A stretch of DNA of 64,000 nucleotides from Zea mays (taxonomy: Eukaryota; Streptophyta; Magnoliopsida; Poales; Poaceae). The notes under the pieces are model-generated. The model was not told the DNA's origin and did not search any database. It worked only from the letters and a program-made list of their open reading frames with translations. This document shows, one piece after another, positions 1 to 12,641 of this stretch (within the stretch, counting starts at the first letter, position 1; every line of letters starts with the position of its first letter). The stretch is taken from the NCBI RefSeq assembly GCF_902167145.1, contig NC_050097.1, forward strand, positions 111,509,982 to 111,573,981. Reading direction: 5' to 3'. The translations under genes were made by a program, and so were the position numbers.

Positions 1-91
1 ATGATCATGCTGCTTATAATGATTCACATGCTATGTTTGCATCTGGTTCTGCTTTTGTTCATGGTAGAAATAGACCTAGCATAATCATTTT

Positions 92-307
92 GTGTCTCAT
101 GCGCCTAGGAAAATTTGCAAAAGTCCTACTACTATTTATCATGCTTGCAATACTTCTTTTGTACTATCATGTAAGAATGCAAAAGTGATTGCTAGGAAGT
201 TGGGACCCAAATGCAAGGGAGACAAAACTTGCATGTGGGTTCCAAAAACTATTGTTACTAACCTTGTAGGACCCAACAAGAGTTGGGTACCTAAAATCCA
301 AGCTTAA
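92..307 (+). pseudogene. C-terminal tail of Sirevirus gag
   Basis: The reading frame ends in a lysine- and proline-rich tail containing KLGPKCKGDKTC and WVPKTIVTNL, which resembles the end of gag in maize Sireviruses. It stops at 305-307. The pol frame begins immediately downstream in a different frame (offset of 2). The region before base 92 also reads as gag-like sequence but contains stops, so the start given is only the first methionine of the open stretch. The N-terminal gag and its zinc knuckle are outside the window. Confidence 0.6.
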
Positions 308-312
308 ATTCC

Positions 313-3300
313 TTGCAGGTTTATGCATCCGGGGGCTCAAGCTGGATTATCGACAGCGGATGCATGAACCACATGACGGGGGAGAAGAAGATGTTCAACT
401 CCTACATCAAGAACAAGGATTCCCAGGATACGATCATCTTCGGAGATGGGAACCAAGGCAAGGTCAAAGGCTTGGGCAAGATAGCCATCACTAACGAGCA
501 CTCAATATCAAATGTATTTCTAGTAGAGTCGCTCGGGTACAACCTTCTGTCTGTAAGTCAATTGTGTCACATGGGTTACAATTGTCTATTTACAAATCTT
601 GATGTATCTGTCTTTAGAAGTGATGGTTCATTAGCTTTTAAGGGCATATTAGACGGCAAACTCTACTTAGTTGATTTTTTGAAAGAGAATGCCGATCTAG
701 ATGCATGCTTAATAGCTAAGACTAATATGGGCTGGCTGTGGCATCGCCGTCTAGCACATGTTGGGATGAAGAACCTTCATAAGCTTCTAAAGGGAGATCA
801 TGTGTTAGGACTAACCGATGTCCGTTTTGAGAAAGACAAACCTTGTGCAGCATGTCAGGCAGGGAAACAGGTGGGAAGCACTCATTATAGCAAGAATGTG
901 ATGACGACATCAAGACCACTGGAGCTTCTTCACATGGATCTCTTCGGACCTGTTTCCTACCTCAGCATCGGGGGAAGTAAGTATGGTCTTGTAATTGTTG
1001 ATGATTTTTCCTGCTTCACTTGGGTATTCTTTTTATAGGATAAGTCAGAAACCCAAGGGACCCTAAAGCGCTTCTTAAGGAGAACTCAAAATGAGTTTGA
1101 ACTCAAGGTGAAGAAGATAAGAAGCGACAATGGGTCTGAGTTCAAGAATCTGCAAGTTGAACAGTTTCTTGAGAAGGAAGGCATCAAGCACAAGTTCTCC
1201 GCTCCCTACACACCACAACAAAATGGTTTAGTAGAGAGGAAGAACAGGACGCTAATCGACATGGCGAGAACGATGCTTGGAGAGTACAAGACGCCTGAGC
1301 GGTTTTGGTCGGAAGCTATGAACACAGCTTGCCATGCCATTAATCGGCTCTACCTGCACCGTCTCCTCAAGAAGACCTCCTACTAACTCCTTACCAGTAA
1401 CAAACCCAATGTCTCTTACTTTCGTGTATTTGGGAGCAAATGTTACATTCTGGTGAAGAAAGGTAGACATTCTAAATTTGCTCCCAAAGTAGTAGAAGGG
1501 TTTTTACTAGGATATGACTCGAATACAAAGGCGTATAGGGTCTTCAACAAATCATCAGGATTAGTTGAAGTCTCTAGCGATGTTGTATTTGATGAGACTA
1601 ATGGCTCTCCAAGAGAGCAAGTTGATCTTGATGATATAGATGAAGAAGAAGTTCCAACGGCCGCAATGCGCACGATGGCGATAGGTGATGTGCAGCCACA
1701 GGAACTACAGGAGCAAGACCAACCATCTTCCTCGACAATGGTGCATCCCCCAACCCAAGACGATGTACAGGTACTCCAAGAAGAGAGGCAGGATCAAGGG
1801 GGAGCATAGAAAGAACAAGTAATGGAGAAAGAAGCACCACGAGCCCCTCCAACCCAAGTCCGAGCAATGACCAAAGACATCACCCCATCGATCAGATTCT
1901 GGGTGACATCAGCAAGGGAGTAACTACTCGTTCACAATTAGCTAATTTCTATGAGCATTACTCGTTTGTCTCTTCTATTAAGCCTTTCAGGGTAGAAGAG
2001 GCCTTGCAGGATCCGGACTGGGTGTTGGCCATGTAGGAAGAGCTCAACAACTTCAAACGAAATGAAGTCTAGAGCCTGGTGCCACCTTCAAAGCAAAATG
2101 TTGTGGGAACCAAGTGGGTGTTCTACAACAAGCAAGACGAGCATGGAGTGGTGACAAGAAACAAGGCTCGATTTGTAGCAAAAGGTTATGCCCAAGTTGC
2201 AGGTTTGGATTTTGATGAGACTTTTGCTCCTGTTGCTAGGCTAGAGTCAATTCGAATATTATTAGCCTATGCCATTCACCATTCTTTTAGGTTGTTCCAA
2301 ATGGACGTAAAGAGCGCTTTCCTTAATGGGCCAATTAAGGAGGAGGTATACGTAGAACAACCCCCTGGCTTTGAGGATGACAGGTATCCCGACCACGTGT
2401 ATAAGCTCTCTAAGGCGCTCTATGGACTTAAGCAAGCCCCAAGAGCATGGTATGAATGCCTTAGAGATTTCTTAATTGCTAATGCTTTCAAGGTTGGGAA
2501 AGCTGATCCCACTCTTTTTACAAAGACTTGTGATGGTGATCTTTTTGTGTGCCAAATTTATGTCAATGACATAATATTTGGTTCTACTAACCAAAAGTCT
2601 TCTGAGGAGTTTGGTAGGGTGATGATGCAAAAGTTCGAGATGTCAATGATGGGCAAGTTGACCTACTTCCTTGGATTCCAAGTGAAGCAACTCAAGGACG
2701 GCACCTTCATCTTCCAAATGAAGTACACTCAAGATCTTCTCAAAAGGTTTGGGATGAAGGACGCCAAGCCCGCGAAGACACTGATGGGAACTGACAGGCA
2801 TCTTGACCTCAACAAAGGAGGTAAGTCCGTTGATCAAAAGGCATACCGGTCAATGATAGGTTCATTACTTTATCTTTGTGCTAGTAGACCGGACATTATG
2901 CTTAGTGCATGCATGTGTGCTATTTCAATCCGACCCCAAGGAGTGTCACCTTGTGGCCGTTAAGCGAATTCTTAGGTATTTAGTTTCTACGTCTTGCTTC
3001 GGGATCTGGTATCCAAAGGGGTCTACCTTTGACTTGATTGGATACTCAGACTTCGATTATGCCGGGTGCAAGGTTGATAGGAAGAGCACATCAGAGACGT
3101 GCTAATTTCTAGGAAGATCCCTGGTATCCTGGAGTTCCAAGAAACAAACATCAGTTGCCCTATCCACCACTGAGGCCGAGTACGTTACCGTAGGATAGTG
3201 TTGCGCGCAACTGCTTTGGATGAGGCAAACCCTCCGGGACTTTGGCTACAATCTGAGCAAAGTCCCACTCCTATGTGACAATGAGAGTGCAATCTGCTTA

Positions 3301-3510
3301 GCGGATAATCCTATTGAACACAACCGCACTAAGCACATAGACATCCAGCATCACTTCCTGAGAGACCACCAGCAAAAGGGAGATATCGATGTGTATCACA
3401 TTAGCACTGAGAACCAGCTAGCCGATATCTTCACCAAGCCTTTAGATGAGAAAAGGTTTTGTAGGTTGCGTAGTGAGCTAAATGTCTTAGATTCGCGTAA
3501 CTTGGATTGA
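313..3510 (+). pseudogene. Sirevirus pol polyprotein, inactivated (protease, integrase, RT, RNase H)
   Basis: The protease active-site region (WIIDSGC) is near 343. It is followed by the gag-pre-integrase zinc finger and the integrase core with SDNGSEF near 1120 and PYTPQQNG near 1204. Reverse transcriptase covers about 2080-2700 with KSAFLNG and [11 protein letters not shown]. RNase H follows, with STTEAEY near 3164 and KHIDIQHHFLRDH near 3334. The frame ends at 3508-3510 after a LDSRNLD tail, the normal Sirevirus pol end. It is broken by in-frame stops near 1036, 1384, 1807, 2035, 2071, 3103 and 3196 and by a frameshift near 2920. Several stops sit where the family has Gln or Trp, as expected from C-to-T or G-to-A change. 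The RT catalytic YVDD box reads YVND at about 2560, which would abolish activity by itself. Confidence 0.9.
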
Positions 3511-4297
3511 TCTAGAGCACACATGTAGTTCATGCTTTTGATCATGTTACTTTAAACATTTAAATCAATTATTGATTGTTTGTGGTGCTCAAGTTGTACA
3601 AGTAACCCCCGGACCTCACAAGTCCGTATGCAAATGATGCACATGTTTAGGGGGAGTTGTGCTACAACTTGATTCATTTTGAGACTGACTTGGTTGTTTA
3701 AGTACATTTGAAGTAGTCTAGAAGGAACATTGAAAGGGAAGATGAACTTGGACGACGAAAAGACTTCCGCTGCACTCCGGTATTAGTGTATTTATTTCCA
3801 AGTTCATACTTATGCTTTCATTGCCTTTTTGCTCTTATTTTGACATTTTGGTGAGGCAATGGGGTTAAAGGGCCAAAAGTTATCCCGTTTTGGTGCTTAA
3901 TGCCAAAGGGGGAGAAATTAAGGCCAAAGCAAATGGATCGGCCAACCACTTGTGAATTTTGAAAATAGTAGAGTTAGAATTTGTGATTTGTCCAAAATAC
4001 TCTTATTGCAAAATTTGGTCTCTTATGGGGGAGAATATTGATTATGGGAAAAGGGGGAGTTTTTGGCACTTGATCAATTCTACTCTTGAAATATCTCGCT
4101 ATTTGCACAAACAAGCGTGTTTGACTTAGTGATAGTAAAAAGAATTTGATTTGCAAAAACAAACCAAGTCATGGCAAAGAGTGATCCAAATATGCCAAAT
4201 CCTAAGTAAAAAGAATTTGGTCTTCAATTTGAATTGATATTGCACTTCTTTCGTTACTTTTTAATGTGTTGGCATAAATCACCAAAAAGGGGGAGTT
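3511..4297 (+). other. Sirevirus 3' noncoding region with multiple polypurine tracts
   Basis: There is no coding sequence here. The GGGGGAG core recurs near 3650, 3909, 4026, 4053 and 4289. The last copy abuts the 3' LTR and is the expected plus-strand priming site. Repeated polypurine tracts upstream of the LTR are a known hallmark of Sireviruses. Confidence 0.8.
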
Positions 4298-5631
4298 TGA
4301 AAGGGAAATGTGCTCCTGAGCCATTTCTATAAGTATTTTGGTGATTAGATGTCCAACATATATTGATTAAGTTCTTATGTGCTAAAGGAGTGAGAAGTGC
4401 GAATCAAAGAACACGGTATGTTTCTAGACTTAGTGAATTGTTTTTGAATACTAACATGGTTATCTAAGTACTAGAAACAGTGCCAAGTAAAGAAGAAAGA
4501 CGTTGGAAAAGAGTTGGCTGTGTACAGCCAAAACTAGCTCGGGCCTGGCACACTGGACTGTCCGGTGGTGCACCGGACAGTGTCCGGTTCCCCAGGCTAG
4601 TCGACGGTGAATCGGCTGCTCTCGGGAAACGATGGAGTAACGCGGCTATAAATCACTGGACTGTCCAGTGGTGCACCGGACTATCCGTTGGGTCATCAGC
4701 GATGAACTCGTTGCTCTCGGGAAAAGAAAAAGGTGACGTGGCTATAATTCACCGGACTGTCCGGTGAGTCAATGGCGCCAAAAGCCAACGGTCGTCCGCG
4801 CGATCAACGCGCGACACGTGGCCCGCTCCAACGGTCAGTTGGGCACACCGGACAGTGTTCGGTGCACCAATGGGCCTGGAGGACCAATGGTCGGTTGTGC
4901 CCAGTATGGAAGGAAATCGAGCACCGGACTGCTACAGTTGCTGTCCGGTGGTGCACCAGACTGTCCGGTGCACCACTCGGCAGAAGGCAAGAATATCCTT
5001 CCATGTTGTTCTCCAACGGCTCCTAGCTTCCTTGGGGCTATAAAAGGGACCTCTGGGCGCATGGAGCAGTACACAAAGCTTACAAAAACATCCTAAGACA
5101 TCTAGACTCTGCATTCACGCAATCGGATCATCGTTCTTGAGATTTGAGCACTGTTCGAGTTGTAAACTCCTTGCGCTGTGTTTCTGTGCTCACTTCTTCA
5201 CTTGTGTGCGTGGTTGTGCTGCGGATTTGAGTCTTGTGTGTGTTGCTCTCCCATCCTTACTCTTGTGCTTTCTTTGTGATCTATATTGTAAGGGCGAGAG
5301 GCTCCAACTTGTGGAGATTCCTCGCAAATGGGAAGCATACTCAAAAGAGAAAAAGACTGTGGTATTCAAGCTGATCATAGGATCACTTGAAAGGGGTTGA
5401 GTGCAACCCTCATCCATTGGGACATCACAACGTGGAAGTAGGCAAGTGTTACTTGGCTGAACCACGGGATAAAAATCGCGTGTCTCTTGTGTTGCTTTTC
5501 TGTGATTGTTTCGTTCATAAGAACTCACTTCATAGCTACTTAGTCGCACTAACACTTGAATAATCAAGTTTGTGGCTATTCAGTGTTTGATTTTACAGGA
5601 TCACCTATTCACCCCCCTCTAGGTGCTCTCA
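4298..5631 (+). repeat. Sirevirus 3' LTR
   Basis: The LTR starts TGAAAGGG directly after the last polypurine tract and ends GGTGCTCTCA, giving 1,334 bp with TG...CA ends. It contains a cluster of CACCGGAC/GTCCGGTG palindromes between about 4548 and 4975. A TATA-like GGGGCTATAAAAGG is at about 5034-5047, a plausible core promoter. The 5' LTR is not in the window, so no LTR-LTR divergence can be read. Confidence 0.85.
4548..4975. repeat. Palindromic CACCGGAC-GTCCGGTG repeats in the Sirevirus LTR
   Basis: At least eight copies or half-copies of the self-complementary CpG-rich motif CACCGGACnGTCCGGTG occur upstream of the TATA-like box, for example near 4555, 4570, 4663, 4750, 4845, 4922 and 4960. 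Such palindromes are a described feature of Sirevirus LTRs. A regulatory role is plausible, not shown here. Confidence 0.7.
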
Positions 5632-7100
5632 ATCGCATAGTTCTGCCTAAGAATGCGGAAGTCCGCCAACAAATTTTGGATGAAGCTCATCATAGTCGAT
5701 ATTCCATTCATCCCGGAAGTACTAAGATGTATCAAGATTTAAAGCAACACTATTGGTGGACAAAAATGAAGATTGAGATTACACGCTATGTGGCGAGATG
5801 TGACACCTGTAGACGTGTCAAAGCAATACATATGAAGACTGCTGGTCCACTGCAATCTTTGCCCATCCCAACATGGAAATGGGAGGACATTAGCATGGAC
5901 TTCATTGTGGGATTACCCAAGACGGCTAAAGGTTTTGACTCTATCCGGGTTATAATTGATCGACTTACAAAAATAGCCCATTTTCTATCGGTCAAGACAT
6001 CATATCCGGTCCTCACCTATGCCTAGATATATATTGCCCGTATTCTCAGTTTGCATGGAATTCCAAAGACTATAGTGTCGGACCGCAGACCACAATTTGT
6101 ATCCAAATTCTAGGAAGAGCTCCACAAATCCCTGGGTACTAAGTTGCTCCACAGTTCAGCCTATCATCCTCAAACAAGTGGACAGACTGAGAGAGTGAAT
6201 CAAATACTTGAAGACATGTTGCGGGCATGTGTCCTGGAATTTCCACAAAAATGGGATGAATATTTACCATTGGTAGAGTTTTCATATAATAACAGCTATC
6301 AAGAGAGCATCAAGATGGCACCATTTGAAGCACTGTATGGACGACGGTGTCGTACCCCCTTAAATTGGTTTGAACCTGGAGAAAGGTGGTTCTTCAGGCC
6401 TGACCTGGTTAAAGAAACAGAAGAAAAAGTCCAGCGGATCATACAAAACTTGAAAAAGGCACAAGCTTGACAGAAGAATTATGCGGATAAGAGACGTCAG
6501 CCTTTAGTTTTTCAAGTTAATGACCATGTGTATTTAAAAGTGTCACCAATAAAGGGTGTGAACCGTTTCGGGGTAAAAGGGAAGCTGGCACCCCGGTATA
6601 TTGGCATGTCCCTTATTCGTGAACGATACGGACCAGTGGCATACCAACTCCAATTGCCAGAAGCATTATCTGTAGTGCACGACGTGTTCCATGTATCTCA
6701 ATTGAAGAAATGCCTTCGGGTTTCGGATCGAACCATTGATATAGAGGATGTTATCTTAGAACCAGACTTGACCTATTTAGAACATCCTATTTGAGTCTTG
6801 GATCAGATGGACAGGATCACCCGAAAAAGGACTCTTAAGTTCTATAAGATACAATGGAACCAACATACTGAAGATGAAGCTACCTGGGAGACTCAAGACT
6901 TCTTGGAAAAGAATTTTCCTAGGTTCTTAGCTTCATGTAACTTGTAAAATGTGTACATTGGATTGTAAAGGAGAAGTAAACCCCATACCACCCCCTGCCT
7001 TGTAAGACAATTAAGGAAATAAAGATGTGACGTGTTTCCTTTTCCATTACTTACCCTAGGACCTTAAATCTCAGGACGAGATTCTTTTATGGGGGAAGGA
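5632..7100 (+). pseudogene. gypsy-1 (Tekay/Del-type chromovirus) integrase and chromodomain, decayed
   Basis: The sequence opens inside the integrase HHCC zinc finger (DEAHHSRYSIHPG, then CDTCRRVKA). It continues through the DDE core (MDFIVGLPK, AYHPQTSGQTERVNQ) and the GPY/F-type segment (KGKLAPRYIG). It ends in a chromodomain-like EDEATWE motif near 6880 and a stop at about 6945. In-frame stops lie near 6024, 6112, 6468 and 6792. A polypurine tract (TATGGGGGAAGGA) ends at 7100, directly before the LTR. The upstream pol is absent because the Sirevirus inserted here and the rest lies left of the window. Confidence 0.88.
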
Positions 7101-9935
7101 TGTAACACCCCTGGTGTTACTGGTACTAAAACTTGAGCATAACATCATGTGCATTGATAGTTCATATGTTTGTTACACCTAGAGTGCATTCACTAGGTAA
7201 AAATTTCAAACAAGTTGTAATGATGTGGCTTGAAAAGTGCTTGACCCTAGGGTAGGGTACTTAGCCCTGACTTAAGGTTATGGATGAAGGTAGACCCAAA
7301 ATGGGCAAAAATCTCATAAGACATGAGAAATGATCACAAGATATCACATTTGATGGACTTTAGTGACACCAAAACCCTAATGTGCCTAAAACCCTAAAAA
7401 CAAACCCTAGAAACCCTAATTCAAACCCTAGGGGGTAGACGTAAATTTTGTGCACTATTGGACCAAAGTGCAAATACCAAAGTAATAGAACACCACAAAT
7501 CATGTGTTTTCGACATTTGAGGATTTGCAAGCTAAATAGTGGAATTTGGACTTATTTGCAAAAAGTACCCCATGAACTCCAAATGCTTAAGTCTGAATTC
7601 AGTTGGATAGGGTCAACTTTGGAGCTCTATATTTCTAAATCTACAAGGAATTTGCTCAGGGTCAACACATCAAATTTATAGACCTACTATAGGATCATAA
7701 CTTTGTTTAAGTCACAAGACATGAGTATTGTACAAAAATTGGAGTTAAATGGACTCAAAGTATTGCTATCAGTCATCCATATAGTCTGAAACTGGTCTGG
7801 CAGTGAGTTCTGATGAACTTTGGACTCAATTCAAGCTCAAGGGAGTAAGCAAATGAGCAAGGTCTCTATAGCAGAATTGTAGCTGGTTTATAGAGCTACA
7901 ACTTTGATACATATGGATTAAGTAGTTACTACATGAAAAGCAAAGATCCTAGCTTCTGAAATCAGTCTATCGGATGCTCTGATGGAAGGCTGATGGTACA
8001 GTGACTGAATAAGATCACAGGTTCAGCCCCCCTCGCTGCCGGTGATCTCACGCCCAGATTTGCGCCGTCGTCGTGACTCACGCCCGGTTGAACGTGGATA
8101 ACGATCCTCGGTGAAAAATCGGGCGCTGGGGATGAGCTTGGGACACTGTTCCGCCCTGGCCGCTGTACCCACTTGCCTCACGATCGGTCCAGATAACCTC
8201 GCCAGAGTTGGCCACCTGCCGCTCATGTGCCATGTTCCTAGGTGCTCTACCACATCACAGTGAATCACCTTAGCTTGTCCGTTCATCACCGGTGGTTATG
8301 CCACGGTGAAGGCCACGATAACCCTGCGCCAGTGACTTTCCCCCTCTCCGGTCGCTAGTGTGCCATTCCAAAATCAAGAGCCACCGCCCCCAAGCACTAT
8401 AAATTAAGCATCCCATTAGCTTCGTTGGGTCATCACGAAGCCAGAGCACCCGCTCCTGCCTCCGATTAGCCACCAGAGAGCTCCAATTTCTTTCTCTTCC
8501 CAAATCAGTTTTCCGCACGCTGTGAACTACCGTGTCATGGCCAGCCTTCCGCAGGTTAGTTCAAGCCTCCTTGATTGATGTTCTAGACTCCCTCAAGTCC
8601 CCTAGTACTCATAGACCCATTGAATTGAACTAGACCGCCCTAGATAACCAAGAACGTGTCGGTTTGCTCTTAGTTTTCGCCGTTGTCGTGGACAAGGAGT
8701 TCTCAACCCGGAATCGTGCAATTAGTTAAGGGATTATTGTCATCGGGGTTAGAATTAGGGGTCAAGCAAAGAAGGAGACTAGCCATTGCGTTTTCCGGCC
8801 GCGATAAGCTCGTCGGAGCCACTGCTCTGTCGTCCCTGGTCGGGGGTCTCGACTTGTGAAGAAACAGAAAAGAAAGGGCCTCGGTGAAAATGTCAGTGGC
8901 ACATAAGAACAGTGCGCAGGACTCTTAATGGGTTATTTAAAAGATCAGGGTTCTCTGCGCAAAGGTGAAGACCGCGCGGGCGTGCGCGGGCGAATTTCCC
9001 AGGACTTGGGACGAATCGGGCCAGTTTCAGCCCACCACTGTTCACCCTTTCTCTTTTTCTTTTTCTACCAGGATTAGAGAAATCATAGAAAGTTCTAGAA
9101 AAATGATAAAAATATGAAACCAATTTTATTGGACTCCTAAATTTCTTTAGTATTTAATAAAAATAGTTTCAAGATTTTTAGTCCAAACCAAGAATTATTG
9201 AGTATTTAAAAGGGCCTAAACCTATACTTTTGAAATTTTAGAAATTATTTAATAACTCTAAAAATCACAAAACTTTTGGGGTAAGCATAATAGGGTATTT
9301 AGAGCCCATGGGTGAAGTTTGACATGTTTTGGACATTGTTTGATTCCCAAACCCAAAACCCTAGCCTTCTAGGTAATAATTGTCTTAGGGAAATGAGATA
9401 CTAACTCAGAGAACCCTAGTTTCTCCTGTGCACTGTGAAGGAAAATTGTATTCAAGACACCATTTAATGTATCTCTATTATAATTGCATATTCATAGCAT
9501 CACATAAGCATTCATGTATATATATGGTTATGTATAGAGAACGAGGAAGTAGTGGTTGAAGAAGAAGAGCCTACACCACCAGCTGAAAATCCACCTGCTG
9601 GGAACTGTTTTTATTTTGATATCTGTGGAACAGAGCCCGACTCCCCTACAACATAAGGCAAGCCCCGGTGCATTTACCCTTTCCTTGTGATTTCAACTCT
9701 TTATCACTTGATTGATGCACTAGGTGATAGGAGTTGTGTGCTAAACCAATTGGTGCATTTCCTTCCTTGGAACTGTTTTACCATTCCTTGATTACCTGTT
9801 TTTATTAAAAGGTTTTCTGATGCTTAGTCTTGCTTTAGAAAACATATAGGTTTTGTTTTAAACAAAAGATGATGCTTCAGATGGGATGGGATGTTTTCAA
9901 AAATAAAACTGGATGGTGGATCCATCATGGCCGTG
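7101..9935 (+). repeat. gypsy-1 3' LTR, left segment
   Basis: The LTR starts TGTAACACCCC right after the polypurine tract. The same beginning is seen in gypsy-3 at 57444, and similarity to that LTR continues, for example 9640-9840 against 60640-60830. No protein-coding gene is seen. An acidic, exon-like stretch at about 9540-9656 ends at GGCAAG (9657-9662), a module shared with five other LTRs in the window. The LTR is interrupted at 9935/9936 by a minus-oriented solo LTR with TSD CCGTG and resumes at 45751. Confidence 0.85.
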
Positions 9936-12641
9936 TGTCACACCCGGGTTTCGGGGCACCAAGGCTTGAGCGCGAACATTCACCAGGTGTGCTGGGACCA
10001 AGTCTCACAGATATGATGAATCATGGCACAGGATCGAATGTCACATCTTTACTATATAATCAGAGTTCTGTACAAAATAAATAAATAATTACATTATAAG
10101 GAGACAACGGTCCAGCAACCCAAAGTTGACTGGGAGACGACGGCCTAGACCTCTCATGAACTCGTCACAGCACCTCCAAGCGCCTCATCTTGTGGTACCT
10201 GTTCTTGACCTGTGGGAGGTGTGGGACAGCAAGAATGATCTCACATACATTCATAGCTCAACAAGTTGTGGGGAATAATGTGCATGAACTCGCCAAAGGT
10301 GGGAGCTCAAGTGAAGTGTAAGGCTTACCAAAGAAAATGGCTGAAGCTGAGCATTGCTTTTAAAGTAGGTCAAAATTTTATTAGCAATTACTAAGTATTA
10401 GTAAATATCAACCCAATTAAGTAGTAGAACAAAAGTAATAACAACACCCTCAATGGAATGCATATGACAAATTGAATTTAGTTCCATAAATTAATCATGT
10501 GAGTGTCTGAGCTGCTCATGACCGTGAGCACGACTAGTATACCAGTTTTACACTCTACAGAGGTTGCGCATCTTTACCCACAAGTCATGTTACCCATCTG
10601 CCAAGAGAGAGCCAATCCCATACACCTCTACCGAGGAGGCGAGGCAGGGTAACACTACGAGGCCTTTACAAAATTCCACTAGCTTCAGAAAACCTGCTAC
10701 AGTTTATAGGAAGCTCCAGTGCAGGAATCCCTCGCCTGACCACCATCGCAGCAAAATCAACTCGAGGACCTCCCTACACTGACCACTCCCCTACTTCCCT
10801 TGCCCCTTTCAGGTAAGGTAGTCATCCACTAGCTTTCCTAATTAATCAGCCAAGGGGTCCTATTCCTCCCTTGTGGTAGCACTGTTTTCCCGAGTGGTTC
10901 TCCATGTTCCAATTAACATAATGATCTTAGCATGAATAGTAAATAACAACTGATGATAAAAGTATAATAATGAATAATGTATCTCCATACCCAAAACCAC
11001 ATAAAGCAATAGCAAGTACTACCCAAAAAGTTTAGTGGTAATCAAAGTATAAAGATAGTCAAACTAGGGTAACCTATTGGGTCCCATCAAAATTAACCTA
11101 TGCAGATCATTACGATTAATCAGAACATGGCTGGGTAAAAAGAAGTGATCAAGGGCACAACTTGCCTGGGACTTGAGATTCCAGGTACCAACTTGCTCTT
11201 CTAGATGACTCGTAACCTCGCGCTACTCGTAGCAATACAAATAAACAGGGTATAGACAAAATTAACATTTCACCAAACATAAGAATGAACTGCATAATAA
11301 TAATCTAAACGTCGCTACGAGAGCGTGGGTTCGAGAACCACTAAATTCGGAGTTACGGTTAAGGAGTTATGATTTATGGAAGATCTGTGTGATTAAACTA
11401 TATTATAAATTGATTAGTATAGACCATATGAGAGAATATTCTATGAGTAATTAATTCAACTTTAATCTTAATTATAACTTAACTAGAGATCATATTTTAA
11501 ACAAACTATAATTATGGATAGGTTAACTTCGATTAGAGGAGTTAATGTATTAAACATAGGCTAGACAAATTTCTAATAATAAAAGTATGGGGTGTGATAA
11601 ATGTTCGTGCCATATTGTACAGATGATATTATTATGAATCTAACGCAATTTGAACAGATCAAATCGGAGTTAAAATGAGTTAAATATGAATTAAATAAGT
11701 TTCAAGATTTATTTTTATACTAAAATCCCATTTTCCTTATTTAATTCAGAATTTCCTATGGGTTCTGGACTGCTGACGCTATTATCAGAGAATCCAGAGT
11801 CCAACTCATAAATATCAGGACCTATCTGCTACTATCTTTGTGTCCTAGTGGATGGCGGGTTGATTCTCTAAATCTATAGGGGCTCTTCTACAAAATCGCC
11901 ACGCCGAAGGGGTATGGGCACATCTCAGCCGTCTGATCTAAACCCGACCGCCCAGATTAAAAGTTGAAAGGTTAACCCGAGATCTAATCTGCATTCTTCA
12001 TCCACGATCCAATGACCACGATCCAATTAGCTCCCTCACCCATCCAGTCCACTCGATTAAACTTCAATGCCCAGGATCCCCCACAAACTGGTACCCATTA
12101 GGACTGTTGATTCCAGGATCTACGACCAGATCTACATGGGCGAAAGGGTACACAGCAACCCAATCTCGTCCGTCCATTGTTTGATCTACGGCCACTGCGT
12201 TCTCTCCTTCCTCGCCCTTTTTCTCGGTCACTAGGCAGCGGTGTGGGTCGCCGGTCGCCCAGTCGCGACGGCGCCATGGTCGGGGTAATAGCCCGCACGC
12301 CCAAATACTCCATTTCCTAATCAAATGATGCTACACGGAATTAGGGACATGGAGTAGCAGTGGGGATAGTTCTCACCGGAATTCTCATAGTAGTTCATCT
12401 CGGCCACGACCAAGCTCAGAACTTCGAATACGAACGACGAGGAATGGACCACCGCGGCAATCGAGGTGGTCACAGCCGCACACAGCATAGAGCACCGCCG
12501 TATTGAAGTAGTCTCGTCCTAGGAACAGGGCTCCGGCAGCAGCTTCAAGTGGGTAGCGCTATTCCATACGGCAAGGCGTGGGCTCACGCCGTGGTCACAG
12601 GAACGATAGGATGGATGTGCCAGGGAGAGTCTCGGGTGGCA
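9936..12641 (-). repeat. Solo LTR of the gypsy-2 family (minus orientation), left segment
   Basis: It begins TGTCACACCC, the reverse complement of an LTR 3' end. The stretch around 10530-10870 is the reverse complement of 54220-54560 in the gypsy-2 LTR. The other end lies at 45750, beyond the Helitron. The 5 bp before it (CCGTG, 9931-9935) equal the 5 bp after 45750. Total length without the Helitron is about 3.34 kb, matching 3.24 kb for the gypsy-2 LTR. There is no internal region, so this is a solo LTR left by LTR-LTR recombination. The shared GGCAAG site is on the minus strand at 11161-11166. Confidence 0.85.

Larger units (their letters stand above)
1..5631 (+). mobile_element. Sirevirus (Ty1/copia, Opie/Ji-like) retrotransposon, 5' part outside window
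   Basis: This is the 3' portion of a Sirevirus-type copia element. It holds the gag tail, a decayed pol, a long noncoding tract with several AAGGGGGAG polypurine tracts, and the 3' LTR. The pol order is protease, integrase, reverse transcriptase, RNase H, which is the copia order. The LTR closes with CTCTCA at 5631. The following DNA starts in the middle of a Ty3/gypsy integrase zinc-finger region, so this copia element inserted into gypsy-1. The left LTR and the other copy of the target-site duplication (expected ATCGC) lie outside the window. The family assignment rests on recognising the protein text and the polypurine-tract arrangement; the exact family name (Opie, Ji or a relative) is uncertain. 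Confidence 0.9.

Noticed and set aside
4480..5096. Several overlapping open frames in the Sirevirus LTR
   Set aside because: They run through the CACCGGAC palindromes on both strands, which are noncoding LTR repeats.
8023..9123. Minus-strand open frames in the gypsy-1 LTR
   Set aside because: Short, no domain, no counterpart in the homologous gypsy-3 LTR.
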